From positions 1 through 14,745 of the forward strand of contig CAJOEB010000009.1 in assembly GCA_905233775.1 (NCBI GenBank): a stretch of 14,745 bases of DNA, given 5' to 3'. A program made the translations under genes and the position numbers. How positions within the stretch are numbered: position 1 is the first letter of the stretch; each line of letters begins with the position of its first letter. Positions 1 through 5,662 of this stretch are shown in pieces. The notes below the pieces were generated by a model. The model did not search any database. It had not been told where the DNA came from and saw nothing but the letters and a program-made list of their open reading frames with translations. This DNA comes from an uncultured Alphaproteobacteria bacterium (GTDB taxonomy: Bacteria > Pseudomonadota > Alphaproteobacteria > UBA3830).

Positions 1-143
<143 letters not shown>

Positions 144-145
144 TT

Positions 146-173
146 ATTATAGCATATTTGTGATATTTATCAA
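146..173 (-). promoter_or_regulatory. Strong sigma-70-type promoter facing the pseB fragment
   Basis: On the minus strand a -35 TTGATA (173-168) is followed after 16 bases by a -10 TATAAT (151-146). The -10 is preceded by TGC, giving an extended -10. Transcription would start near 139, about 17 bases upstream of the truncated pseB reading frame. The match to consensus is the best in the window. What it drives now appears to be a gene without its 5' half, so the promoter probably belonged to another transcript or was brought in by the rearrangement. Confidence 0.6.
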
Positions 174-389
174 TATAAAAGACGTACATTGTATGTACAT
201 TGGCTGTATTTTAAAAAAGGTACTGTAAACTACCTGAAACGATTGCGAAGTCCCCGTAATTTCGCTAGCGATAGAAATTTTATTTTGGTTAACTTTACCG
301 ATAAATACGAATTAGATAGGATTATATCAGCCTTGTTTGTATCTAAAATTTGAGCGTTAACTTTACTTCTGGCTTTTCCGTATTTACCG

Positions 390-409
390 AAAAAATTATA
401 TAATTTTTT
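390..409 (+). promoter_or_regulatory. 20-bp palindrome containing a -10 box upstream of the terminase-like gene
   Basis: AAAAAATTATATAATTTTTT is a perfect palindrome. It contains TATAAT at 399-404, a consensus -10, about 26 bases before the ATG at 430. No good -35 lies 16-18 bases upstream (the window there reads TTCCGT or similar), so promoter strength is doubtful. The same sequence could form an A/T-only stem, but it lacks a GC-rich stem and is a poor terminator. Confidence 0.35.
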
Positions 410-429
410 GTGTAACAGAGGGGGTAATT

Positions 430-849
430 ATGGCATTAATAAAGAAATCGGAATTAGCGCAAAAATTGGGCGTTTCCAAGGCTTATATTTCAAAACTCAT
501 AAGGGAAGGAAAATTGAAAAAGCAAGGAAAATTAGTCGATGATGAATCGCTGAACAGATACAAAAGCTTGAAAGATCAGTTATTAGAAGCAAAATTGCAT
601 AATGAAGAGCTGAAAGGCGAGCTTTTGAGGGAGCGAGTAAAAGAAATCGAAAGCAAGTATATTCCAAAGAAAGAGGCTATAGCAGTATTTGAAGAGCGAG
701 GGAATACTGTTCGCAATGCTGTGCTTAAAATTCCTGGCAGAGTGGCTGATGCAATAGCTTTAATGACGGATATAAGAGCAATCAATCAACTTTTAAGAGA
801 TGAAATAAGGGCGACTTTATTCCGAATAAGTGAGGGCGCGAAAGAATAA
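430..849 (+). CDS. Phage terminase small subunit (Nu1-like) DNA-binding protein
   Basis: This 139-residue protein starts at an ATG behind AGAGGGGGT, a strong ribosome binding site. Residues 3-28 form a helix-turn-helix (SELAQKLGVSKAYISKLIRE), followed by a basic stretch. A long charged, helical, probably coiled-coil region (about 46-90) and the segment NTVRNAVLKIPGRVADAIA (about 93-111) come next. A winged HTH followed by a coiled coil and a V/R-N-x-x-L-x-x-P-x-R block is the layout of the Nu1 family of phage terminase small subunits, which bind cos or pac sites and hand DNA to the large subunit. No large subunit, portal or other phage gene lies nearby, so if the call is right this is a prophage leftover. 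It may instead be a chromosomal DNA-binding protein of similar fold. A tRNA gene lies about 235 bases downstream with its 3' end facing this gene, consistent with an old integration. Confidence 0.6.
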   Translation: MALIKKSELAQKLGVSKAYISKLIREGKLKKQGKLVDDESLNRYKSLKDQLLEAKLHNEELKGELLRERVKEIESKYIPKKEAIAVFEERGNTVRNAVLKIPGRVADAIALMTDIRAINQLLRDEIRATLFRISEGAKE

Positions 850-1084
850 AGATTAAATACCCCAACACTGCGAAGACTATATAATTTTGGTAGCAAGGGT
901 ACTTTTTTCTTTTAGCCAGTATTCAATGCCTATATAATAATCTGCGGTTGGTCTGAAAAAATCTTTTTTAGTCTGAGATGATTTTTACTTTATAGCATCA
1001 ACTTTTAAGGGGTACTTTTAGGGGTACTTCTGTAATTTTATTTTTAACCATCTTCTGAAATTTAAACAAAAAAGCAAAAAATCT
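850..1084. other. Gene-free stretch with GGGTACTT repeats beside the tRNA 3' end
   Basis: There is no convincing gene. GGGTACTT occurs three times (897-904, 1010-1017, 1022-1029). The last two belong to a tandem pair of 12-mers, AGGGGTACTTTT (1008-1019) and AGGGGTACTTCT (1020-1031). A minus-strand stretch of about 35 codons (roughly 996-887) is open but has no start or ribosome binding site. Directly after the tRNA, on its strand, the sequence is T-rich (two TTTTTT runs), which could help end the tRNA transcript. Repeats next to a tRNA 3' end resemble integrase arm sites, but no integrase gene is present. Confidence 0.4.
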
Positions 1085-1159
1085 TGGTGGGCATTGCAAG
1101 GTTCGAACTTGCGACCCCTACGATGTGAACGTAATGCTCTACCGCTGAGCTAAATGCCC
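1085..1159 (-). tRNA. tRNA-Val (anticodon CAC)
   Basis: The minus strand folds into a full cloverleaf of 75 nt including encoded CCA. The acceptor stem is GGGCATT/AATGCCC, the D arm GCTC..GAGC, and the anticodon arm TTACG-TTCACAT-CGTAG with anticodon CAC at loop positions 3-5. The variable loop is GGGTC and the T arm GCAAG-TTCGAAC-CTTGC, followed by discriminator A and CCA. U33 is present. It decodes GUG valine codons. The 3' end faces leftward toward the terminase-like gene, the side on which elements that integrate into tRNA genes are usually found. No second copy of the 3' half was seen in the window. Confidence 0.95.
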
Positions 1160-1164
1160 TCCGA

Positions 1165-1196
1165 AAAATAAAAAATCGGGTGAAGCATCATGCTTC
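1165..1196 (-). terminator. Hairpin and T-tract on the minus strand
   Basis: On the minus strand GAAGCAT-G-ATGCTTC (1196-1182) forms a 7-bp stem, although a one-base loop means the top pairs must open. ACCCGA and then TTTTTTATTTTT follow. This is the form of an intrinsic terminator. It sits directly after the ACCA end of the tRNA-like segment at 1197-1299 and about 23 bases before the tRNA-Val 5' end. Confidence 0.5.
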
Positions 1197-1299
1197 TGGT
1201 GGAGCGGATGGTACTTACTTCATAACTCGTCACTGGAGAGTTTTTAGGCACTTTCTCTTTGTTTTCAATATGTTACAACGATACAAAAATGACCGCTCC
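1197..1299 (-). other. tRNA-like 103-nt segment with closing stem and ACCA end
   Basis: Read on the minus strand, the segment begins GGAGCGG (1299-1293) and ends CCGCTCC-A-CCA (1207-1197). The ends pair perfectly over 7 bp and leave a discriminator-like A and CCA, as in a tRNA acceptor stem. A hairpin and T-tract follow at once. GGAGCGG/CCGCTCCACCA is a plausible acceptor for a tRNA-Ser. The interior, however, has no recognisable D arm, anticodon arm or TTCGA T loop. A weak inner stem of the GAGA..TCTC type lies near 1233-1256. It could be a small RNA, a decayed tRNA, or chance. Confidence 0.3.
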
Positions 1300-1460
1300 T
1301 GCGGATGAAAAATGGAAAATGACGATTTTATCCTTTATTTTCAATGAAATAAATTTTTGCGATCTCCAAATACCTAATTTATCAGGAGAACTTTAAACTA
1401 ATAATCAAAATCTATCGTTATTATGTTTCGAATGATTGTTCTTCGTATTTTCGGTAATAT

Positions 1461-1575
1461 TATTTTATAAAACTGGTTATTTAGCCGCAAAAGTAAAATA
1501 GAGATTGAAATTACCGTGTTTATTCCGTACTATACTTTACAAAACTGGTCATTTAGCCATAAAAATAAAATAGGA
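1461..1575 (+). repeat. Imperfect direct duplication in the leader of the DUF4143 gene
   Basis: Two copies about 72 bases apart (1461-1502 and 1533-1575) share a core of AAAACTGG, T, T or C, ATTTAGCC, then an A-rich tract ending AAAATAG. The similarity extends about 8 bases upstream (TATTTTAT versus TACTTTAC) and more weakly beyond. The second copy runs into the AGGAG ribosome binding site of the gene at 1582. The first copy ends in a GAG remnant, as if a promoter-leader unit had been duplicated. Confidence 0.65.
1505..1533 (+). promoter_or_regulatory. Candidate promoter for the DUF4143 gene at 1582
   Basis: TTGAAA (1505-1510) is followed after 17 bases by TACTAT (1528-1533). Transcription would start near 1540 and give a leader of about 40 bases containing AGGAG at 1572-1576. 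The -10 matches consensus at only four positions. Confidence 0.35.
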
Positions 1576-1581
1576 GTTCCT

Positions 1582-2832
1582 ATGAATATAAAACGAGATT
1601 CTTATTTAAATAAATTGATTCGCCATAAACATAATGGTTTTATTAAAATAATCAGCGGTATCAGGCGTTGCGGAAAGTCTTATTTGCTATTCGAATTATT
1701 CAAAAATCATTTAAAAGAAAAAAATGTTCCTGAATCACATATTATTACAATACAACTCGATGATCGAAAATATTTGAAATATCTTGATCCAGACGCCTGC
1801 TATAATTATGTAGAATCTCAGATACAGGATGATGCGATGCATTATCTGTTGCTGGATGAGGTTCAGATGATGAAAGATTTTGAGAGCGTACTCAATGGAT
1901 TCTTGCATATCAAAAATCTGGATGTTTATGTTACAGGCAGCAATTCAAAATTTTTATCATCTGACATTGTTACTGAATTTAGAGGACGCGGAGATGAAAT
2001 TCGTATGTATCCGCTTAATTTTGCCGAATATTATTCGGTTGCCGGTGGTGATTGGGACAGAAATTGGGATGAATATTGTCTTTATGGGGGAATGCCTGCG
2101 ATATTAAAATTTGAAACAGACGCTGACAAAGCGAATTATTTGCAGAATTTATTCAAAGAAACCTATATAAAAGATGTAGTTGAACGCAACAATGTAAGGA
2201 ACAAGACGGAATTCGAACAATTAGTTAATATCGTGGCATCAAATATTGGCAGTTTAACAGGAGTAAAAAAATTAGCTAATTCATTTAAAAGTGTCGCAAA
2301 CAGTTCGATTTCAGAGCCAACTTTAAATCAATATTTGGAATATCTTTCGGAAGCTTTCCTTATAAACAAAGTGCAACGATATGATATTAAAGGAAAAAAA
2401 TATCTAAACAGTCCGTGCAAGTATTATTTTGTTGATTCCGGACTTAGAAATGCTCGACTGAATTTTCGACAAACTGAAATTAATCATATCATGGAAAACG
2501 TAATCTATAACGAATTGCTAATACGAGGATATCAAGTAGATGTTGGGAATGTCGGTGTAAGAGAAAAAAAAGATGATTTATACGTTCGCAAACAGCTTGA
2601 AGTAGATTTTGTTGCGAATCAAGGAAGCAAAAGATATTACATTCAATCTGCGCAAGAAATACCAACTCAAGAAAAACGAGAACAGGAGGAAAAATCTTTA
2701 CTCAACATCAGGGATTCTTTTAAGAAAATCATTATCGTTGAGAAAAATATAGTTCCGAGACACGATGAGAATGGCATCACTATCATTGGTTTAAAAGATT
2801 TCTTACTGAATACTGATAGTTTGGATTTTTAA
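1582..2832 (+). CDS. AAA_14/DUF4143 P-loop ATPase (copy A)
   Basis: This encodes a 416-residue ATP-binding protein. An upstream ATG at 1516 is in frame, but the one at 1582 has AGGAG at 5 bases' spacing and gives the same MNIKRD start as the paralogue at 5663-6895, so I chose it. Visible features are Walker A GIRRCGKS (residues 26-33), Walker B YLLLDEVQ (88-95), a sensor-like VTGSNSKFLS (117-126), and TEFRGRGDEIRMYPLNF (131-147). The DUF4143 C-terminal part holds VDFVANQGSKRYYIQSA, a degenerate PD-(D/E)XK-like segment. The family is common, often in many copies, in host-associated anaerobes. Its cellular role and substrate are not known to me. The length is normal and no frame is broken. The gene stands alone with its own promoter region, convergent with the pseudogene on the other strand. 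Confidence 0.88.
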   Translation: MNIKRDSYLNKLIRHKHNGFIKIISGIRRCGKSYLLFELFKNHLKEKNVPESHIITIQLDDRKYLKYLDPDACYNYVESQIQDDAMHYLLLDEVQMMKDFESVLNGFLHIKNLDVYVTGSNSKFLSSDIVTEFRGRGDEIRMYPLNFAEYYSVAGGDWDRNWDEYCLYGGMPAILKFETDADKANYLQNLFKETYIKDVVERNNVRNKTEFEQLVNIVASNIGSLTGVKKLANSFKSVANSSISEPTLNQYLEYLSEAFLINKVQRYDIKGKKYLNSPCKYYFVDSGLRNARLNFRQTEINHIMENVIYNELLIRGYQVDVGNVGVREKKDDLYVRKQLEVDFVANQGSKRYYIQSAQEIPTQEKREQEEKSLLNIRDSFKKIIIVEKNIVPRHDENGITIIGLKDFLLNTDSLDF

Positions 2833-2850
2833 TTTTAGTATTATGCCAAT

Positions 2851-2888
2851 TTCCCTATTTTAGATTTCATGTAAAAATATAAATTTTA
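2851..2888 (+). repeat. Dispersed direct repeat, left copy
   Basis: The core ATTTTAGATTTCATGTAAAA (2857-2876) recurs as ATTTTAGATTTTATGTAAAA at 6958-6977 in the same orientation. TTCC precedes both and an A/T tract with ATTTT follows both, giving about 36 matched positions with some mismatches. This copy lies just downstream of DUF4143 copy A. The other lies just upstream of DUF4143 copy B. Confidence 0.55.
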
Positions 2889-2950
2889 TTGTTTTTAATA
2901 ATATATTTACACAGACAAAATCAAAAATTTTAAAAACTTACAATTAAAAC

Positions 2951-2966
2951 CTTTATCGCAATAAGC
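2951..2966 (+). repeat. Partial third copy of the 3137-3227 terminal repeat
   Basis: CTTTATCGCAATAAGC matches the right arm of the downstream inverted repeat (CTTTCGCAATAAGC, 3211-3224) in the same orientation, apart from two extra bases (AT). The shared CGCAATAAGC is 10 bases. Chance cannot be excluded in AT-rich DNA, but the proximity of the three copies argues for relation. Confidence 0.4.
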
Positions 2967-2979
2967 CAATTTATTTCTG

Positions 2980-2988
2980 TGATATAAT
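2980..2988 (+). promoter_or_regulatory. Extended -10 promoter without a downstream gene
   Basis: TGA-TATAAT is a consensus extended -10 (TATAAT at 2983-2988). No convincing -35 is seen at 16-18 bases. Transcription would start near 2995 and run through the Shine-Dalgarno at 3064 and the hairpin element at 3137-3227. Confidence 0.45.
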
Positions 2989-3063
2989 ACTACAGACGTA
3001 CACATTTGTATAAATGATATTTACAGATTTCCCATATTAAAGATAATTCAAAGAATTAAATAT

Positions 3064-3083
3064 AAGGAAGTACAATGCCATAA
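3064..3083 (+). other. Shine-Dalgarno followed by a two-codon frame (Met-Pro-stop)
   Basis: AAGGAAG (3064-3070), a 4-base spacer, then ATG CCA TAA (3075-3083). A good ribosome binding site leading to an immediate stop suggests either the remains of a lost gene or a start-stop regulatory element. No longer frame continues in another phase. Confidence 0.3.
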
Positions 3084-3136
3084 TTTAAGTCTAGAAATAT
3101 ATACTGCTTCAAGGACTATTAAGCTTGTATTTATAA

Positions 3137-3227
3137 TAAGCTTATTGCGAAAGTCGAAAACGACATTTTGAAGCTTTTGATTTTCAGGAAGTTAAAAAGA
3201 TCAAAAATGACTTTCGCAATAAGCTTA
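3137..3227. repeat. Short inverted-repeat element (MITE-like or long hairpin)
   Basis: TAAGCTTATTGCGAAAGTC (3137-3155) and GACTTTCGCAATAAGCTTA (3209-3227) are perfect 19-bp inverted repeats enclosing 53 bases. The enclosed part has an inner stem, TTTTGAT (3175-3181) with ATCAAAA (3200-3206). The arms would fit the terminal repeats of a deleted insertion sequence or a miniature element. The right arm ends three bases before the stop codon of the pseudogene at 3231, so as RNA the element could also act as a shared terminator or stability hairpin. An extra TAAGCTT lies at 3120-3126. I cannot name an IS family. Confidence 0.7.
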
Positions 3228-3230
3228 ATA

Positions 3231-4223
3231 TCATTTGATCTTGAATTTTGTCATTTTTTTTATTGTATAAGTAACATCATAGTCGTTAATACATTCAGTT
3301 CCATAGAACTCTTTATTTCCATATAAATGCCTTTGTATAATTTGACATATATCAAGTTCATGATTGTCTTTTATGTAATATTCTAATGCATTGTCCTTGC
3401 CATCTGATTCTAAAAATGGATAAGGAATAAGTCTACGACCATTATCTAGGCCTGAAATAATAGTAGCTTTTATACCAATTTCAGTATTGTTATATTTTAC
3501 AGAGTATATTTCTTTCACAAGTTTATTTGGGTCTATCAATGTTAATGTTAGCAAATATTTTTCAAAAGTACTTAATATATATACATTATCTTCTTTGAGC
3601 TCTATACTCTCTATTTTGTATTCTGGGTGTTGGTTATAATAAAAAGAGTCAGTCTTTTCTTCATATTCCCAATTATCATAATTTTTTAACAACTCTAATG
3701 CTCTTTCACGTGGTTTTTTGTTCAAACCAAATCTTTCTTTCCACATTAATGAAGTTTCATCATCTGAAGCTGCTGAATTAATAGGAGTATTGGTATCTCG
3801 ATTTCTAGTATAAGCAACTCCTGTTCTAATTATTTTTCCTCTATACTTATAATCTTGCGTTAAGACAAATGGTTTCAAAGGAATATTCTTTATTCGCAAT
3901 ATAATTACTTTTTTGTTATTGTAAGAAATTTCGTGTAAAGATATATAGTTATATAACTCTTTGTTTAATTCTACTTTTCGCAACCAATCAACTATATTCG
4001 CTATGTTTATATTTGAACATATCGCATCGGGTTTTGCTTATCATCACTTACGCCAAATACGATATATCTATCGTTCGGAGAATTTGAATTGGCCATACAT
4101 AATATGTCATGTAAAAAATCAATTTTCTTTTGAGTAATATTCTTTTTTTAAGTCTATGTATTCAGACTCCCCTTCATCCAGGAGTCGTTCCAAAAATAAA
4201 TAATCTATATTCTCATCTTTCAT
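3231..4223 (-). pseudogene. Schlafen/AlbA_2-domain protein gene, two frameshifts
   Basis: The original frame probably starts at the ATG at 4223 (AAAGG about 10 bases upstream) and would be about 331 codons. It reads ..DEGESEYIDLKKEYYSKEN and hits TGA at 4121. The match continues in a second frame as IDFLHDILCMANS, SPNDRYIVFGVSDDKQN. Near 4030-4040, at an AAAACCC run, it shifts back to the first frame as NIANIVDWLRKVELNKELYN and then runs open to the stop at 3231. E-x-E-Y-I-D-L-K, D-I-L-x-M-A-N and R-Y-I-V-F-G-V are typical of the AlbA_2 (divergent AAA/Schlafen) domain found in regulators and putative defence proteins. The C-terminal 250 residues are intact and could only be made from an internal start such as the TTG at 3983. 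I judge the gene dead or dying. Sequencing error is possible but would need two events. Confidence 0.8.
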
Positions 4224-4281
4224 TATTCTTATACCTTTCTTCCATTTATAAAATTATTACGCATTGCACGATGCATCTATA

Positions 4282-5517
4282 TTAAATATCCCATACGGAA
4301 ATTGCATTTACGTTTTTTGATAATGGTTGAACTTTCGGAGTTAAACAGACCTCGCAGCCTTGTTCCACAGATTCAAGTTTTTCAAAAATTTTAAATCCCG
4401 AAACATCTTTGAGCATTGGAGTCGCGTGTTTTTTGATTTCTATTGGATAAAATGTTTGATCCTTTTGAATGAGTAAATCGATTTCATTGCCTTTTTCATC
4501 TCGAAAGAAACAAACCGGCGGATTTTCTGCATTATGATAATATGATTTTAGAATCTCGCTCACAACAAAGGTTTCAAAAAACGCTCCTGCAGACGTTCCA
4601 AACTGTAATGCCTCTGCAGTTGTCCAGCCTGCTAAATAGGAAGCTAATCCTGTGTCTAAGAAATAAAGTTTTGGAGTTTTTGTTAACCGTTTTGTTATAT
4701 TTTTGAAATATGGCTGTAATAAATAAATTATCCCTGAGGCCTTTAAAACGGAGACCCAGTTTTTTACAGTTACGGAAGAGACGCCGACATTTCTTGCTAT
4801 ATCCTCATAATTCAATTCTTGTCCCGTGCGAGCTGCTGCGACTTTCAGAAATGTAATAAACGCTATTTCTTTTCCTAAACTAATTAATTGCCGAACATCT
4901 CGCTCAAGGTATGTACGAATATATGAGTCGTAAAATGCTCTTCTGCTCTTTTCATCCTTAGAAATCACATCTGGAAATGATCCCTGCCAGATAATTTTGA
5001 ATGTATCTGTCATTCCTTTTTTGATTAATTGATTTTTCGCTGTTGATTGAGGCAGAAACGACTGCTGTTTAGTTCCCTGTCCCTCTCTTTCGTATATTGA
5101 GAATCCGAGCATGTCTATTATTGCGATGCGACCAGCGAGAGATTCGGTGACATTTTTCATCATATCGTACTGCTGCGAACCTGTCATCCAAATGAGGCCG
5201 TTTTGGTTTGAGTTATCGAGAAGAATTTTGATATAAGAGAACAATTCGGGCGCATATTGAATCTCATCAATAATAACAGGAGGACTATATGTGTCCAAAA
5301 AGCCTTTCGGGTCATTTTTTGCAAGCAATAAATCCGATTGATTATCAAGAGTAACGTATTTTCTGTTTTCTCCAGCGAGATGTTTCAAAAGAGTCGTTTT
5401 TCCGATCTGCCTCGGACCGGTTACAAGAACAGCTTTAAAATCCTCCGAAATCTTGGAGATTTCCTTTGCTAACGTTCTCTCAAAATACAATTTCTCTGTC
5501 ATAAGTCTTATACTCAT
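4282..5517 (-). CDS. AAA_14/DUF4143 P-loop ATPase (second subgroup)
   Basis: This 411-residue ATP-binding protein has Walker A GPRQIGKTT (residues 34-42), Walker B VIIDEIQ (81-87) and a sensor WMTGSQQ (110-116). The C-terminal DUF4143 part has FFRDEKGNEIDLLI...FYPIEIKK, a better preserved PD-(D/E)XK-like arrangement (E-I-D, then E-I-K) than in its two neighbours. It shares the fold with copies A and B but little direct sequence, so it is a different branch of the family. The start is uncertain: ATG at 5517 and ATG at 5502 both lack a clear Shine-Dalgarno. The promoter at 5535-5563 would leave only about 10 bases before the first, which favours 5502 or weakly led translation. The substrate and cellular role are unknown. 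Related ATPases are frequent in variable genome regions. It lies downstream of copy B on the same strand but has its own promoter. Confidence 0.88.
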   Translation of the reverse strand: MSIRLMTEKLYFERTLAKEISKISEDFKAVLVTGPRQIGKTTLLKHLAGENRKYVTLDNQSDLLLAKNDPKGFLDTYSPPVIIDEIQYAPELFSYIKILLDNSNQNGLIWMTGSQQYDMMKNVTESLAGRIAIIDMLGFSIYEREGQGTKQQSFLPQSTAKNQLIKKGMTDTFKIIWQGSFPDVISKDEKSRRAFYDSYIRTYLERDVRQLISLGKEIAFITFLKVAAARTGQELNYEDIARNVGVSSVTVKNWVSVLKASGIIYLLQPYFKNITKRLTKTPKLYFLDTGLASYLAGWTTAEALQFGTSAGAFFETFVVSEILKSYYHNAENPPVCFFRDEKGNEIDLLIQKDQTFYPIEIKKHATPMLKDVSGFKIFEKLESVEQGCEVCLTPKVQPLSKNVNAISVWDI

Positions 5518-5534
5518 CGTTATTATTACGATTT

Positions 5535-5563
5535 ATACTAGCTGAGATTACAAAGAATATCAA
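5535..5563 (-). promoter_or_regulatory. Promoter for the DUF4143 gene at 4282-5517
   Basis: On the minus strand TTGATA (5563-5558), a 17-base spacer and TAGTAT (5540-5535) form a good sigma-70-type match. The -35 begins two bases after the T-run of the terminator candidate at 5565-5601, so the two genes are separated very compactly. Confidence 0.5.
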
Positions 5564-5564
5564 G

Positions 5565-5601
5565 AAAAAGCGTAAATTCATAAGTCGACTTCAGATTTAC
5601 G
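5565..5601 (-). terminator. Intrinsic terminator after DUF4143 copy B
   Basis: On the minus strand CGTAAAT (5601-5595) pairs with ATTTACG (5577-5571). The inner palindrome AAGTCGACTT (5591-5582) can add a second 5-bp block, and CTTTTT follows (5570-5565). It lies about 60 bases downstream of the stop of the gene at 5663-6895. The stem is AT-rich, so efficiency may be modest. The palindrome could also be an operator for the promoter just downstream. Confidence 0.5.
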
Positions 5602-5662
5602 AGTTTATACAATAAAATCTATGTATTTCGTTTTTCACAAAATATCATTAAAATAAAACCTT

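Larger units (their letters stand above)
1300..1581. other. AT-rich intergenic region upstream of the first DUF4143 gene
   Basis: No gene was seen. Left of about 1450 I find only AT-rich sequence, with a weak minus-strand promoter candidate (TTTATT, 17 bases, TAAAAT, near 1328-1356) that could serve the tRNA-like segment. The right part carries the duplicated leader and the promoter listed separately. Confidence 0.3.
2833..3230. other. Gene-free region with promoter, mini reading frame and hairpin element
   Basis: The region is strongly AT-rich. It contains one copy of a dispersed repeat (2851-2888), a partial terminal-repeat copy (2951-2966) and an extended -10 promoter (2980-2988). A good Shine-Dalgarno leads to a two-codon frame (3064-3083), and a hairpin element follows (3137-3227). 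It looks like a graveyard of a small mobile element or lost gene. No protein of useful length is encoded on either strand. Confidence 0.5.

Noticed and set aside
887..996. Minus-strand open stretch as an integrase remnant
   Set aside because: No tyrosine recombinase motif (R..H-x-x-R..Y), start codon or ribosome site is visible in it.
1516..1581. Upstream in-frame ATG for DUF4143 copy A
   Set aside because: It lies inside the duplicated leader, lacks a ribosome site and adds residues absent from the paralogue. The ATG at 1582 has AGGAG and the matching MNIKRD start.
3984..4223. Programmed frameshifting in the AlbA_2 gene
   Set aside because: Two separate shifts would be needed, with no slippery heptamer plus downstream structure at the right places. 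Plain indels are simpler.
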